Origin: Lumbricus terrestris
Lineage: Eukaryota > Annelida > Clitellata > Crassiclitellata > Lumbricidae
Assembly: GCA_949752735.1 (NCBI GenBank)
Contig: OX457053.1
Coordinates: 11,605,257 to 11,669,256 of the forward strand
Reading direction: 5' to 3'
Length of the DNA: 64,000 bases
Shown here: positions 46,786-58,700 of the stretch, piece after piece
How positions within the stretch are numbered: position 1 is the stretch's first letter
Layout: the number at the start of each line of letters is the position of its first letter
Notes under the pieces: model-generated
The model's input: the letters and a program-made list of their open reading frames with translations, nothing else
What the model was told of the DNA's origin: nothing
Database searches by the model: none
Position numbers and translations under genes: made by a program

Positions 46786-49700
46786 ATGGACATGTGTAGC
46801 TTGAAGAAACTTGGGTGTGCTCGTTTAAGGTAATGCTTCATAGTTGCATTCATGTTTTTTTGTTAACCTTTTAACGACCAGCTATGTAAGTTTACAATGT
46901 CACCCTTCAAAAATATGCAATCCGTTTTATAGCTAATATTCCTCGCCGAGCCCACACCGCTCTGTATTTCAAGGAATTTGGATTATTAAAGATCGATCAA
47001 ATTAGGCACTTGCAAATAGGAGAGTTTATGTACCGTTATAACCATGGCCTATTACCACTTGTATTTAATGATTTCTTTAACCTTACCTCTGATCGCCACT
47101 CTTATTCAACTAGAAAATTAACTGTTTATGACCTTCCCTACGCACATAATAATACTCGTCGATTCTCTATACAATATACTGGCTCCCAATGTTGGAACTC
47201 TCTCCCTACGCATCTTCATTCCCTACCTAACACAAGATTATTTAAGCATAAACTTCGCCTTTATCTACTTAAAACACTTCCTGATATGTAATGGTTAAGG
47301 TTTCTGCTCAGTGGTTTCGCCAAGCCCTTAGTTATGTCTTTAGTTAAGTCATTAGTTAAGAGTTGTTTTTCTCGTTATATACAGAAATGTCTATTGCTTA
47401 ATTTGTTTTTCTCTCTTCCTCATCATTTTTTTCTATTCCTACAATTGAATGTTCTGTCATGTTTTTCTTTTATATTTTACATGAATTATGGGTGGCCCTA
47501 TTAGCGGGATTTTACATCCCTTCTGGGTCTCCCCTTCTTCACCAAATTATGTTAATGTATTATTCAATGCCATAATTGTATTATGTTTGTTTATTGTTTT
47601 GGTTGAGGAAAAAAAATAATAAAAAAAAAAAAGCATTTCGGTACCTGCTGACCAGTCACTTAAGGGTTAACATACGTCATTGGACAGGTTTTTGTGTTAT
47701 CTTAAAAAGAAACCAATTTTCTTTCGTTACAGACCGCTGCCTTTGCCGTTATTGAGATTCAGTATCTCGCATTGACGCCGTTGAGGTGTTAGAAAGGACG
47801 AATCCGTGTGTTCTAAATTACGATTGTAACCAGAGTACAGTGAGATAATTAAGAAAAAACATGTTGCTGCTAGACAGAGACTGTTTTTCTTTTTTCAGGA
47901 GTAGAAAGGACGCGGCTGTCCTTCTCACCAGTAAACCACCTAAATCCAGAATGGAGAATGAGGAGGAACACTATGTTTCCGACATTGGTTTTGAACTGGA
48001 ACCTGTTATTGAACTCGTTGGTAAGTAGATTTTCATGCATTTTATCCATTCTCTTTGGTATCATCAATAGGTACACGCATACAGTGTCACACATTAATTA
48101 GCGTGATAGGTCGTTTCTGTAGCCTATCTGTGTGTTTAGCACTTACTTGAACTTCGCAAGTTTGCACAGTTTATAGTGTAAGAACTAAAGACAGTTTGTG
48201 CAAGGTTGTTGGAGACTGCTTTAACAAGAGTCCGAAGACTTTCACTAAAAGAGACTTTCCAAGAAGACTAGATATGATGACACGAGACCATGTCCGAGCA
48301 AAGACATTAGTTGACCAAGACTGAGACATAAAAAAAACATGTCTCGAGACCTAGTCTGAGTTTTATGACCATACATGTTGTCATTACAGCTCAACTCTAC
48401 CAATTTAGTGGAAGGTACCCACCTGATCTTCTCTGAATTAGCTGAAGTTTTAACTACGTGTTTCAAGATATATTGGATAGAAAAACTGTATAGTTTTTTT
48501 GTGCAGTATTTTTTATTCTTTCCAAGATATTATCCATTTCGTGATCTTTCCGTCAAAGTTATGCCAAATGCTTTACCAAGAGATGGTTCATGGAATCCAT
48601 GACATCTTGGAAAGTATTTTAAATAAATAATTGTGTAAAGACTTTTAATTTTTCTATTCAATATTGCTCGCAACGTGTGTTTTGAATTTCTGCAAATTCA
48701 GCAATTCAATGATGGTCAGGTGGGAGACATTGGTTGAATTGAACTGGAATGACCCCCACTGCATGTATACATAAAATATGGTATGAATATGTTCATGTAT
48801 TGGCAATATTAATTTGCTGGGTGTCATGAACATCTGTTGTATTCTGGAAGCAGCGGTTGGTGTGGTTATCAATGTCTGCTGGTGACAACCACCATCAGAC
48901 ATTTTAGAAACATGGTGTTGTTATGAAGCAGATGTTTGTTTTGTCTGTATGGCCTAGAAACATGTTGCACTTCAGCTATGCATGCCATTCACTGTCCAGC
49001 AGACTTCTTTCGCTATGGCATTTCGTGATCAGTGACAGAATATTAAGTAGTTTGTGGATTTTTAATCAGTGACTCTAAGTCTTCCAACGCTCCTAGTAAC
49101 GCTGTATACAATATACATGTTACCGCGGGAAGCCTCAACCAACGTATCTTGTATAAATTCTCGTTGTCAGTTTAATGAGGCTAAATAAACTAGTATTGCA
49201 CTCTCTGAGTTGCTTTATGTGCTGCAGTGATAAATAGAGTAGTAGACTGACTCATCATGTCCAGCCCACTGGTTTGGTGTCTGTACTTTACCATGTTTTT
49301 CTGGCCAGAGTAACCTTGTCTAAAGACTACATGTATGTATGTATGATAAAAGATCAAATACATACATGTCATACATGTTGTGTCGTTTTCACTGCCTATG
49401 AAGCAAAGTCAAAATTTTGTTAGCATCAAGTGATTCTAATAGTTTTGATAATGAAGATCAAAAAGAAGATTGTCTGTATGCTGAAAATGCATCATTTAGG
49501 ATTTAGTAGAAGAAGTTTTCTGGGAATTGTGTTTGTGTCAGCTTGATTGTATAGTGAATAAATGAGAATTACAGGCGTCTAACATTGTCTTCAACCTTTC
49601 ACGAACTCGTCAACTTTTCTAGGCAAGATATGATTTCTCTCCAAGCGAGACCGTAGAAGCAGCTGGAGTTCTGGATAATTTGGAGTCTGACCTATGTGAG

Positions 49701-52700
49701 ACACTTTGTGTTTCACCAAGTGGTGTCAGGGCTGTTTTTAAGGAATTTATAGAACTGCACATCCTCTTCTCTCCTTTCTCATCCTCCATGGTAAATAACT
49801 CCCAATCTGAGGGAAATGGCCTATTTTTACCAGTTTTAACTGCACGGAACGTGACGGAAGTGCTTCTGCAACTGCACGAATCAGTTTAGAACTGCACATT
49901 TTGTGTAGAACTGCACGTTAAAAAAGCCCTGAGTGGTGTCTACGATGCTGCTATTAAGGTAGCTTAGATGGTAACACATTAGGCATGATGTTACAAAACT
50001 TTTCCAAGAAGAAAGTTCATCAAGTTTATGAAAAGTTGAAGGCGTAGGAAGATTGGACGAGGAACTCGGTTTTTATAGTTTTTGCAAAAAACGAATTTTG
50101 CAGGGAGAATGAAGAATCCAAGAGGTTAAATAAGTATGAATATGAAGATTCAAAGGGATAAAGTAGATTGGAATGTCAGAATATGAAGATTTTTACAAAG
50201 ATACCAGTAATTAATAAAGATTGGAGCATGAAATATGATGAATCAAAAAGATAAGATGAATTGGAGCTATGACGTGAACTGGTTTGGTGTCTGTTGACCA
50301 TGTTTTTGTTGTTTTGCTTTGACAACCTTTTCCATAACCAGGAATATTCATTAAAAATACTGAACTCACGAAGAACTTTTTTCATATTAGAAAAACTTAG
50401 CCAACCTCGTCCAACTGACAAAGAAACTAGGGACAAAGCACGCACGAATTGGCGCATTAGTCACAGACGCGTAGAAGTCTCCTTGCACGTCTGCTTACAG
50501 TCTCGATAAGACGTCAGGTGAGAAACTGTGTAGGGAGCATCATAAGTCAAAAATAGAGGCAGGGTTTTTACGCTGATGTGACTCATTAAAATTCCCACTT
50601 AGGGAGACGTATACACTCATATGCTGTATTCAAGCCTATGTACTTCCTTAGGATGTCTTTACATGCTGATTGTCACGTAGTCTGTTCATTAGGACAGTGG
50701 ACTTTGACCTCCCTCTGACTGCTCTTTAGACTTTACGTAGTGCTCGTGAATAAGCTTGTGCCCAGCGCTTGGCTTCCAGGGATCTATGCGTTGGAAATTT
50801 GTATTTACGATGAACTGCGGCTTAGAGCTGACCTTGTGGGAATGTGGCATAACCTCCACTGCTGAGCCTGGGTTTCAGAGTCACTGATACTCATTCTCAT
50901 TAATTACCAGTTTTAGCTCCGTGCGCTTGTCGGATTATGTAATGTAAAGGTGGTACTATGTGTTGGCTACTGACCTCAGTTAGCAATGTTTTAATCCTGT
51001 CGTGTGAAATTAGCATCTATATGATGTTGTTGAAACTGCATGTAGTGTAGGAGTTATTGTCTTTCTTCTTCTGAGATGCAATCTGAGAGTAAGGGCGCAA
51101 TGTAAAGAAACTGCTTATCTGTGTAATGTAATCGCATGCAATGCCATATAAATTGTCGTTATTATTATTATTAATGCTCCTGTACCTTTTCCAGACCTAC
51201 CCAGTTTGCTTAGATCTGACAAATTATGTCTGTGATGACATTTAAAGTTGTGATTCTAGCGCTGGATTTGTATAGGAAGGCTTTATGATTATAGTTCTAT
51301 TGTTTTGTACCAAGACATTTACTATATACCGGTAGTAGATTTCTACACCTTTCACAATGTTCTAAGCAAGTGCTACTTTACATGGCATCTTTATCATCCA
51401 AGACACTTTATGGCACTAATACTGACTTGTATATAAAGGTGAATCCTACGCAATACACTGCATGCTGGGTCTGAAGGAAAAAGAAGCAATGGCAAGACTA
51501 TTCTGGATACACAATGTAATTGAGGATTAACATCACTTGTACTAACACAAAAGAGATCATACAGAACTTGACAAATGACTCAGGATAACATAGGTCATTT
51601 ATTGGTACTGGGTCAGCAGGTGATGAATGAGAGATAGAGATGTCATTGTTACAAGATTCTGTTAGTTTATGAATGCTCAATCTGTTCATCTGTTCAAAAC
51701 CAACAAAGAAACAGACACACCTTGCAGATCTGCCATACAAAGCCATCAATTGTTAGTGTTACCTTTATTTAGTGTGGGGTCAGATTTTCCTAGATATAAA
51801 ATGCATGGTCACAATGCAGTTTAATATAGCACAACCATGGCCATTGGTATTAATCCACAAGTCTTATAATGCAGCTCAAATGCATGTGCGCGTGCGTGTG
51901 TGTTAATATATATATATATATGTATGTATGCATTGCAGCATATACATATATAATTGTATATGTATTACCACATTTTAACGATTGATTTATAGATTATTTA
52001 TTAAAAATTTAAGTGATTAATTTCAGCTTTTTGATTTAATTTTTTTTAACCATTTCATTTATGTTGAATTTTAAATGATTTGACAATCGCTTATAATGCG
52101 AATGGCCAAGAAAAACTGACTATTTGCAGTTTTTACCTTAACATGTGGATTATGGATGTTTGAAGTTTTTTGTATTATTAAATAAAATACTAACTGATTC
52201 ACCGACAACATTTTAAACAGTGATTTCACACTGCGTATAAGATACCAAACTAATCGAATTTAATCTATTACCGTCTTAGTAGTCCTTTAGTCCTTTTCGT
52301 GCAGGTCTGCACGTGGAGCAACGCACTTCCTCCACTCCTCCCTCCCTGTCAATCAATCACCAGTTCATCTATTGATCAAAGTTAACTTTTGAAGATAAAT
52401 CGATTAATATTTTTAAAAATAATTATCAGCCTTTACATGTGTGTGGGTGGGTGTGTGTGTGTTTGCACATTTGTGCGTGCGTGTGTGTGTGATTGGTAGT
52501 GAGATTGATTGAAAACAGACTAGAGTAGTTTCATGTCTCACGTTTTTTTGGCCCTGAAGAAGAAGTTTTGAAAAAGTACAAAGTTTATGATACAAGTGAG
52601 ACTTCTAAGTGTCTGCTCTGTTTTGAGTGTCCTTCTACCTTCCGTTGACTGTACAAGAGTGTACATGTTGAAGTGTTTTTGCATCCACCCTATTGCACCC

Positions 52701-55700
52701 AGTTAAGTTTCAACAGCACAAGATGCTGTGCAAGTACAAAAGTAACTGAAAGTACAACAGTAAGTGAAAGTACAAAAGTAAGTGAAAGTACAGAAGTAAG
52801 TGCAAGTACAAAAGTAAGTACAAGTACAAAAGTAAGTACAATTTTAAGTACCGTAAGTACAAGTACAAAAGTAAGTGCAAGTACAAACGTAAGTACAATT
52901 TAAAGTACCGTAAGTGCAAGCACAAAAGTATGTGCACAATTGCAAGTACAAAAGTCAGTATCTTGCTTTAATGCAGTTGCTAGATATGCAACAGTTGCTT
53001 TAGTTTTGACGTTCAAACTCTCCCAGTCCAACCCACCCAGAACTTTCAGCTGTCTGCTTTTGATTATAGGGCACCGGTACCATGCCTCTGAAATGGCCTA
53101 TAACTGTTTTTATGGATTTTGCACTTTTATGATGGTCAAAATTGCGAAAGAGTTACATATATAATGTTTGAAAGCAGGTTAAAAAATGATGGTGGTACTA
53201 AAGGTTTGACTGTCCCAGCATATTGAATAAGATTTGGATGGAGTTGTTTGGGGGATGACAGTTGAGGAATACCCGGGGTATTTGCAAGAGCTCTGCTGTT
53301 CCATTTCTGGTTTGTCTAGCAGAAGAAACATTCTTTCCTCTGCTTGGGGTGGGGGTCAGCCGGTTGTTCCTTTGGCTTGCACCTTGACAATGTAGCATTA
53401 CTCTCTTCCTGACTTCAGTGGAATGGCCTCCAATTGCATCTGTCTTAGCTACGGAGTGGTTTGAATGGGGGCACCTCTGAGTTGTTTTCTTGGAGAGACT
53501 GTATGAATGGATGCATTGCATACCCCAAATGAATTAATGAATGGAAAAAGGCAAATGACCTTAAGAAGGGCCCATGTGAATTTTTGGGACATGTAAGTAC
53601 TTAGTGTATGCTTTCAGGTGCCTATGTGACTCGTTGGAGGGGGGAAAAAATTCAGAAATTCTGCTCTATCCGTATTGCAGGCAGAGCTTGATAAAATTTT
53701 TACCCCTCCCTTTATTAATTCCCTTGTTCTACAGTTGGTCAGCATATTCTTCCTGCAACAAACCCTTAGGCCAAAAAAAAATAATGTTGTGTTTCCGGTA
53801 ACCCGACCGACCCTCTTTTATTGCCGCGACTCAAATAATTTTGTAAAATATTTTTATTTTAAAAAAAATTTTAGTAAAAAAAAATATTTTAGTAAAAAAA
53901 AAAAATTTTAAATTTGTTTTGACATAATACGCTGACATTGCCTTCCGTATAGAGTTGGATCTTAGGCCAAAAAACTAATGTTGTGTTTCCAGTAACCCGA
54001 CCGACTCACCTTTATTGCCGCAACTCGGAAAATTTTGTGGAATTTTTTATTTACACTGACATTGCCTCCCGTATATGAGATGTACAGTTGGAACATCATA
54101 ATTATAGCCTTCACTAAGCCAGACGACGATCGTAAGCAGTCGTCTTTCAAGGTATATAATGAATTAATGATCTGTTAATTAGAGCAATCAATAGTTTCCC
54201 ACGGTCAGTTTGACAAAGCAGGCGCTTGTGGGGTGGATGGGGGGGAAGAGTAATGGATCTGAAAGGAGGGTTTTCTCACGGTAGCTCTTTTCAGGCATTG
54301 AGTACAGGGCCATCTAGCCTGTAGCACATGATGGCTATATACAGCCTGCTGCAAGTTTAACTTGCTGTTTTTCCGTCCTAAGACAGTCCATTTTTGCTCA
54401 CTTTATTCCTAAGCTGACGCTCTCTTGTGATCACTATGCCCTCCTTTGCTCTCTGCCTCTTTCTGCTCTCTTTTGCTCACTGTGCTCTTGTGTTTACTGT
54501 GCCTTTTTGTGCTCAGAGTGCTCTCTTCTACTAACTCTGCTCTCTTCCGCTCACTGAGCAGTTCCCTTTTATTTCGAGCACCCTTTGGTGAAGAATTTAA
54601 CATTCATTCATTCAAGTATTTATATAGCACCTTTTCAAGTTAACTACTCAGAGGGGCTCCCGACTCCAGCATGGCCAAAAAGGACATTTTTGAAGTGAAT
54701 AGAATGTTTCATTTTATTTCATTGATCTCTCAATTTCTATAGCGCCTCTTCAAGCTATCTACTCAGAAGTGCTCCCGACTACAGCGTGGACACTGCATTA
54801 GAGTTTCACTCCTGACTAACTACTTCCTGGCTGCCAGTCTTGAGAAACCTCTAGCCTTATCATTCTCACTTGAGCCACCTCTAACGGTGACTAGGGAAAA
54901 TAAATCTAGCAACCTCTAGATGTAACTAGTCACTGGCTCGGCCAGTCTGGAACGACCCCTAGCATTGATGTTCTGTTCGCACTCATCTTCTCCTTCCCTT
55001 CCCACTTTATCTTACCAGAAAAGATGTCAAAATGAAATTAATAGAATTGTTCTCTAGGGCAGTTTTAGGTGCAGACAGTCGGGAAATAGGCAGTTTATAC
55101 TTGCTTAGAACACGTACTTTGTTGCAGTGTGTACCTTTATGCAAAAAAGAGTAGTGGGTATAATTTTTCGGACAGTCACTGTATAAAAATATTTTACCAA
55201 AATAAAAATATTTTCCGACCTACCTACCCAATTTTTTAGAGCTCTGTTACCGGAAACACAGCATTATTTTTTTTGGGCCTTATTACTCTCATCTCTTGTA
55301 TACAACATTGCCAATAGAAACAGTTGGTGGTTTGGACTCCCAACAGTGTCCATATGTTTCTGATATGATGTTGAATCGCTGAGTCAAACAAGGGGTCCTT
55401 GTTGCCAAATACTTGGAATTGGTGACAGTCAGCACATCTTACCTGTGCACCTACCTGTCTATCTACCTGTTAGATGGTGATTACAGTGGAGGTAAACAAT
55501 AACAGCTAAGACACGTAGGTGGCTGTGATTTGACTTGTACTACCATGTACCAAGGGCTGACTTTAATAGTATATCAACACGTCATGTACACATTAAGCAC
55601 AGGGGTGTGAAAGGTGAAGTCACTACATAAATAAAATTCAGGTATAAACTTAAGACTTGTCTATACATATATAATTATATATATAATACACACATGCATG

Positions 55701-58700
55701 AATACATACATACATACATATATGCATGCATGCATACATACATACATACATACATCCATGTGCCTACAAATGAACAGTTCCATTTACATCTAGGCTGGTA
55801 AGTTTAAGAAGTGAAATGTGCAGTGACTGATTTTAATGAAAACAACATTAAATGACAAGACCTAAATTAGACTACCTGAGATTTCTCCTTAAACTCATTG
55901 GCATTTCATTGAGGCACCTGTGTACTTCTTTAATTATATCCATGATCATCATCATCATCATCAGTTATGCACGCCAGCTGTTTGGTGGCGATGGGTACGA
56001 ATAAATTGTCTGCATCATCCTCTGCTGTTTGCCAAATCCATGTTCCACTTAGTATATATATAATCCAAGTGATGTTATCTGCTCATTTATATCTGGACAT
56101 TGATATATTATGTGTAATATTTGTGTATGCTTGCTGGCATAAGCATGTGGGTATGTGTGCATGCCCATGCATAATGTGTGTATGTGTGCGTGTTTTTATA
56201 TAATTTCTTGGCCCTAGTATAGGTTGGCTGAGTTTCATTTATGCTGTTCATTTTGACCTACGATATGCATACAACAGTGTCTGAAAGCAATGTCTGCCTG
56301 TGGTCAACCACGTATGCGTAGGTTGGTGTTGACTGATTGACTATCGGACGACTATTGACTTATAGACCTCCTTCCTACATCGCGATAGGAAATCGAGATA
56401 GGTAACAGCAGAAAAAACGTCATATAGATCTTCGGTATTAAAGTACACGTACCAGTGACAGAATGGACGCGTTTTATCAGTCACTTCTTATCCAATATCG
56501 CTGTGTCTCGATGACATATTTCCGTTGACCGTATCGATTTATCGGTATAATCTCGCCGTCTAAGCTGTAAGATAAATATGACAGGTAAAATAATCTAGAT
56601 TTACGACAACCTCTCCCGTGCACGTTTCTGCTTGCCTGCCAGCCGTCAGGTGTTGCCTCTCAATGATGTCGTTGGTAGATCTATGCACTTTAATAAAAAA
56701 AAAGCTTTCGTGTCACATTGTATCAAGTTGTGAAGGATATGTCCTGAATTAAGGCTTTGCTTGACTTCCTGTTGTCTGTAGCAGGATTTCACTGGATTTA
56801 TTTGCAAGACAAGGGGAAGGTTGAAAAGAAAAACCTGATGAAGGAAGTTTGAGTAAAGTTGGTGTTTGCACTTGATACAGACAAGAATTTTAAGCTAAAG
56901 AGAGATACCACCAGGTGAAGGAAATGTGGAGTAAAGTGAGTATTTACACCTAATGTAGACAAAAAGTTGAAGTTGTAGACGATCTGGTGAAGGGAAGGCT
57001 GAGTGCTTTGTGTATTTTTACCTAATACAGTCAAGAAAATGTAAAAATAGATACCACATGATGAATGGAAGGGAATGTATGAGATAGCTGAGCTATAGTT
57101 GTCATATGTATTATCTTGAACACTATCAAAGCTGTCAGACGTTATTCATTGCTACAGATTTCACTGCCAAGTTCTTGGATTCCGTCAGTGCTTTCATGCC
57201 ATTCAGGTCAAAAATTGAAGACTGCCTGTTTTATCTTGCTTAGCGTTGAACAAAAGACAAGTGAAGAGATGCTGCAAATGGTGAATGAAAAAATCCATAA
57301 GGAGACATCAGACGAAGTGGTTCGGTTATACAATGAAGGGATATTCTTTCATGTAATATGATTTAGAAAAATATAGGAAAGAATGGGGAGTAAAAAGCAA
57401 AGAGGAAGAGGAAAAATGATGTTAATGGACCGGATGTTGGTGGAGGATTACAGAGAGCTAAGGAGATATTTGGACAATGAAAGGATTTGCAACATGGAAA
57501 ATGAAGTCCGTAATTTAAGTTCATACATTTGGCTGCCTATCAGACTATAGCTTAACCCTGTGTACAGCATTTACATGGGCACCCGAACATAGCCCTGGGC
57601 AAGAGGGGCACCTACCCTCCCGGAGATCAACACCTATTTTTTTGCCACTACTTTCTGGTTTTTAACTATTTTTGCACTACAAAAATACTAATGGTACATA
57701 AAGCAAAACTGATAAAATTTACATTAAAAACCTCTACGAATAATACTTATTTTTCTTTAGTGTTGTGAGGCGGAAACTTTCCTCGGAAAGTTTCATATCT
57801 TTCCGGAAAGTTTCGGAAACTTTCCGACGAATCTTTCCGGAAACTTTCCGACATTTTTCGACCGATAAAATATTATTAAATACACACTCAATTCTAATGA
57901 GTCCGAAATTTTCTTTCAATATAATGTTACTAAATACATCAATCACTATCAGAAGTTAGTGTTGTAAGGTGGAAAAATTGTCCAGAAAGTTTCATATTTT
58001 TCCGGAAACTTGCCGACGTATTTTTCCGCCAATGAAATATTATTAAATACATACTCAATTCTAAGGAGTCCGAAATTTTCGTTCAATATAATGGTACTAA
58101 ATACATCCATCACTATAAGCAGTCTTAGGTGGTTATAAGTAATAGTTTATTCAATAGATGGCACTGCTAGTGTTAGTGATAATTGTTCACACAGCCCAAA
58201 AATACCCGTACATTTAGGAATTAAATGCAATTAAACTTTGCTTTAAATTTAGAGAAAATATTTTTCTATCATTCAGTCACCTTCATATTTGTGAGTTATG
58301 AAAATATAAGACAGAAACAGAAATTGATGCAGTATTGTTTCATGTTTATATAAGCTTTTTACACATTTCCTGCAACAGAGATGACTACAGACATGCAAGC
58401 AACTAGTTTTCTATAGGCTACTCTAGTCTGAAATGCTAATGAATAGTGTTTATTGCTCATATTAATTATTTTTAAGTTCAACATTGTTTGCATCGACAGA
58501 AGTACTGAAAATAAAAGGAGTTTAAACTATAAGAAAAATTTCTGAGAGTGAAATTCTTATATTTTCTGAGTTTAATGTATTTTCCGGTTCTTACTTTCCG
58601 GAAACTTTCCGGAAACTTTCCGGAAACTTTCCGTCAAAATACTTTTCCGGAAAAGCTACATCACTATTTTTCTTTATTTCCTGCATTTTTCAAGCTCTTG

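Larger units (their letters stand above)
53767..55287. mobile_element. Composite element with GGCCAAAAAAAA..GTGTTTCCGGTAAC ends
   Basis: The left end TTAGGCCAAAAAAAAATAAT, TGTGTTTCCGGTAAC at 53767 has a second diverged direct copy at 53963. The inverted partner GTTACCGGAAACACAGCATT, then TTTTTTTTGGGCCTTA lies at 55248-55287. Subterminal blocks (CTGACATTGCC) repeat with the left copies. Nested in it are two reversed SINE tails. Confidence 0.7.

Noticed and set aside
49623..49795. Protein-like frame after TTTTCTAG (ARYDFSPSETVEAAG..)
   Set aside because: Its phase does not fit the exon ending at 48020 (that join hits a stop in two codons), and no family is recognised.
54409..54643. Ser/Leu- or Glu/Lys-rich frames around TGCTCTC repeats
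   Set aside because: Degenerate TGCTC/CTCTT simple sequence, open on both strands.
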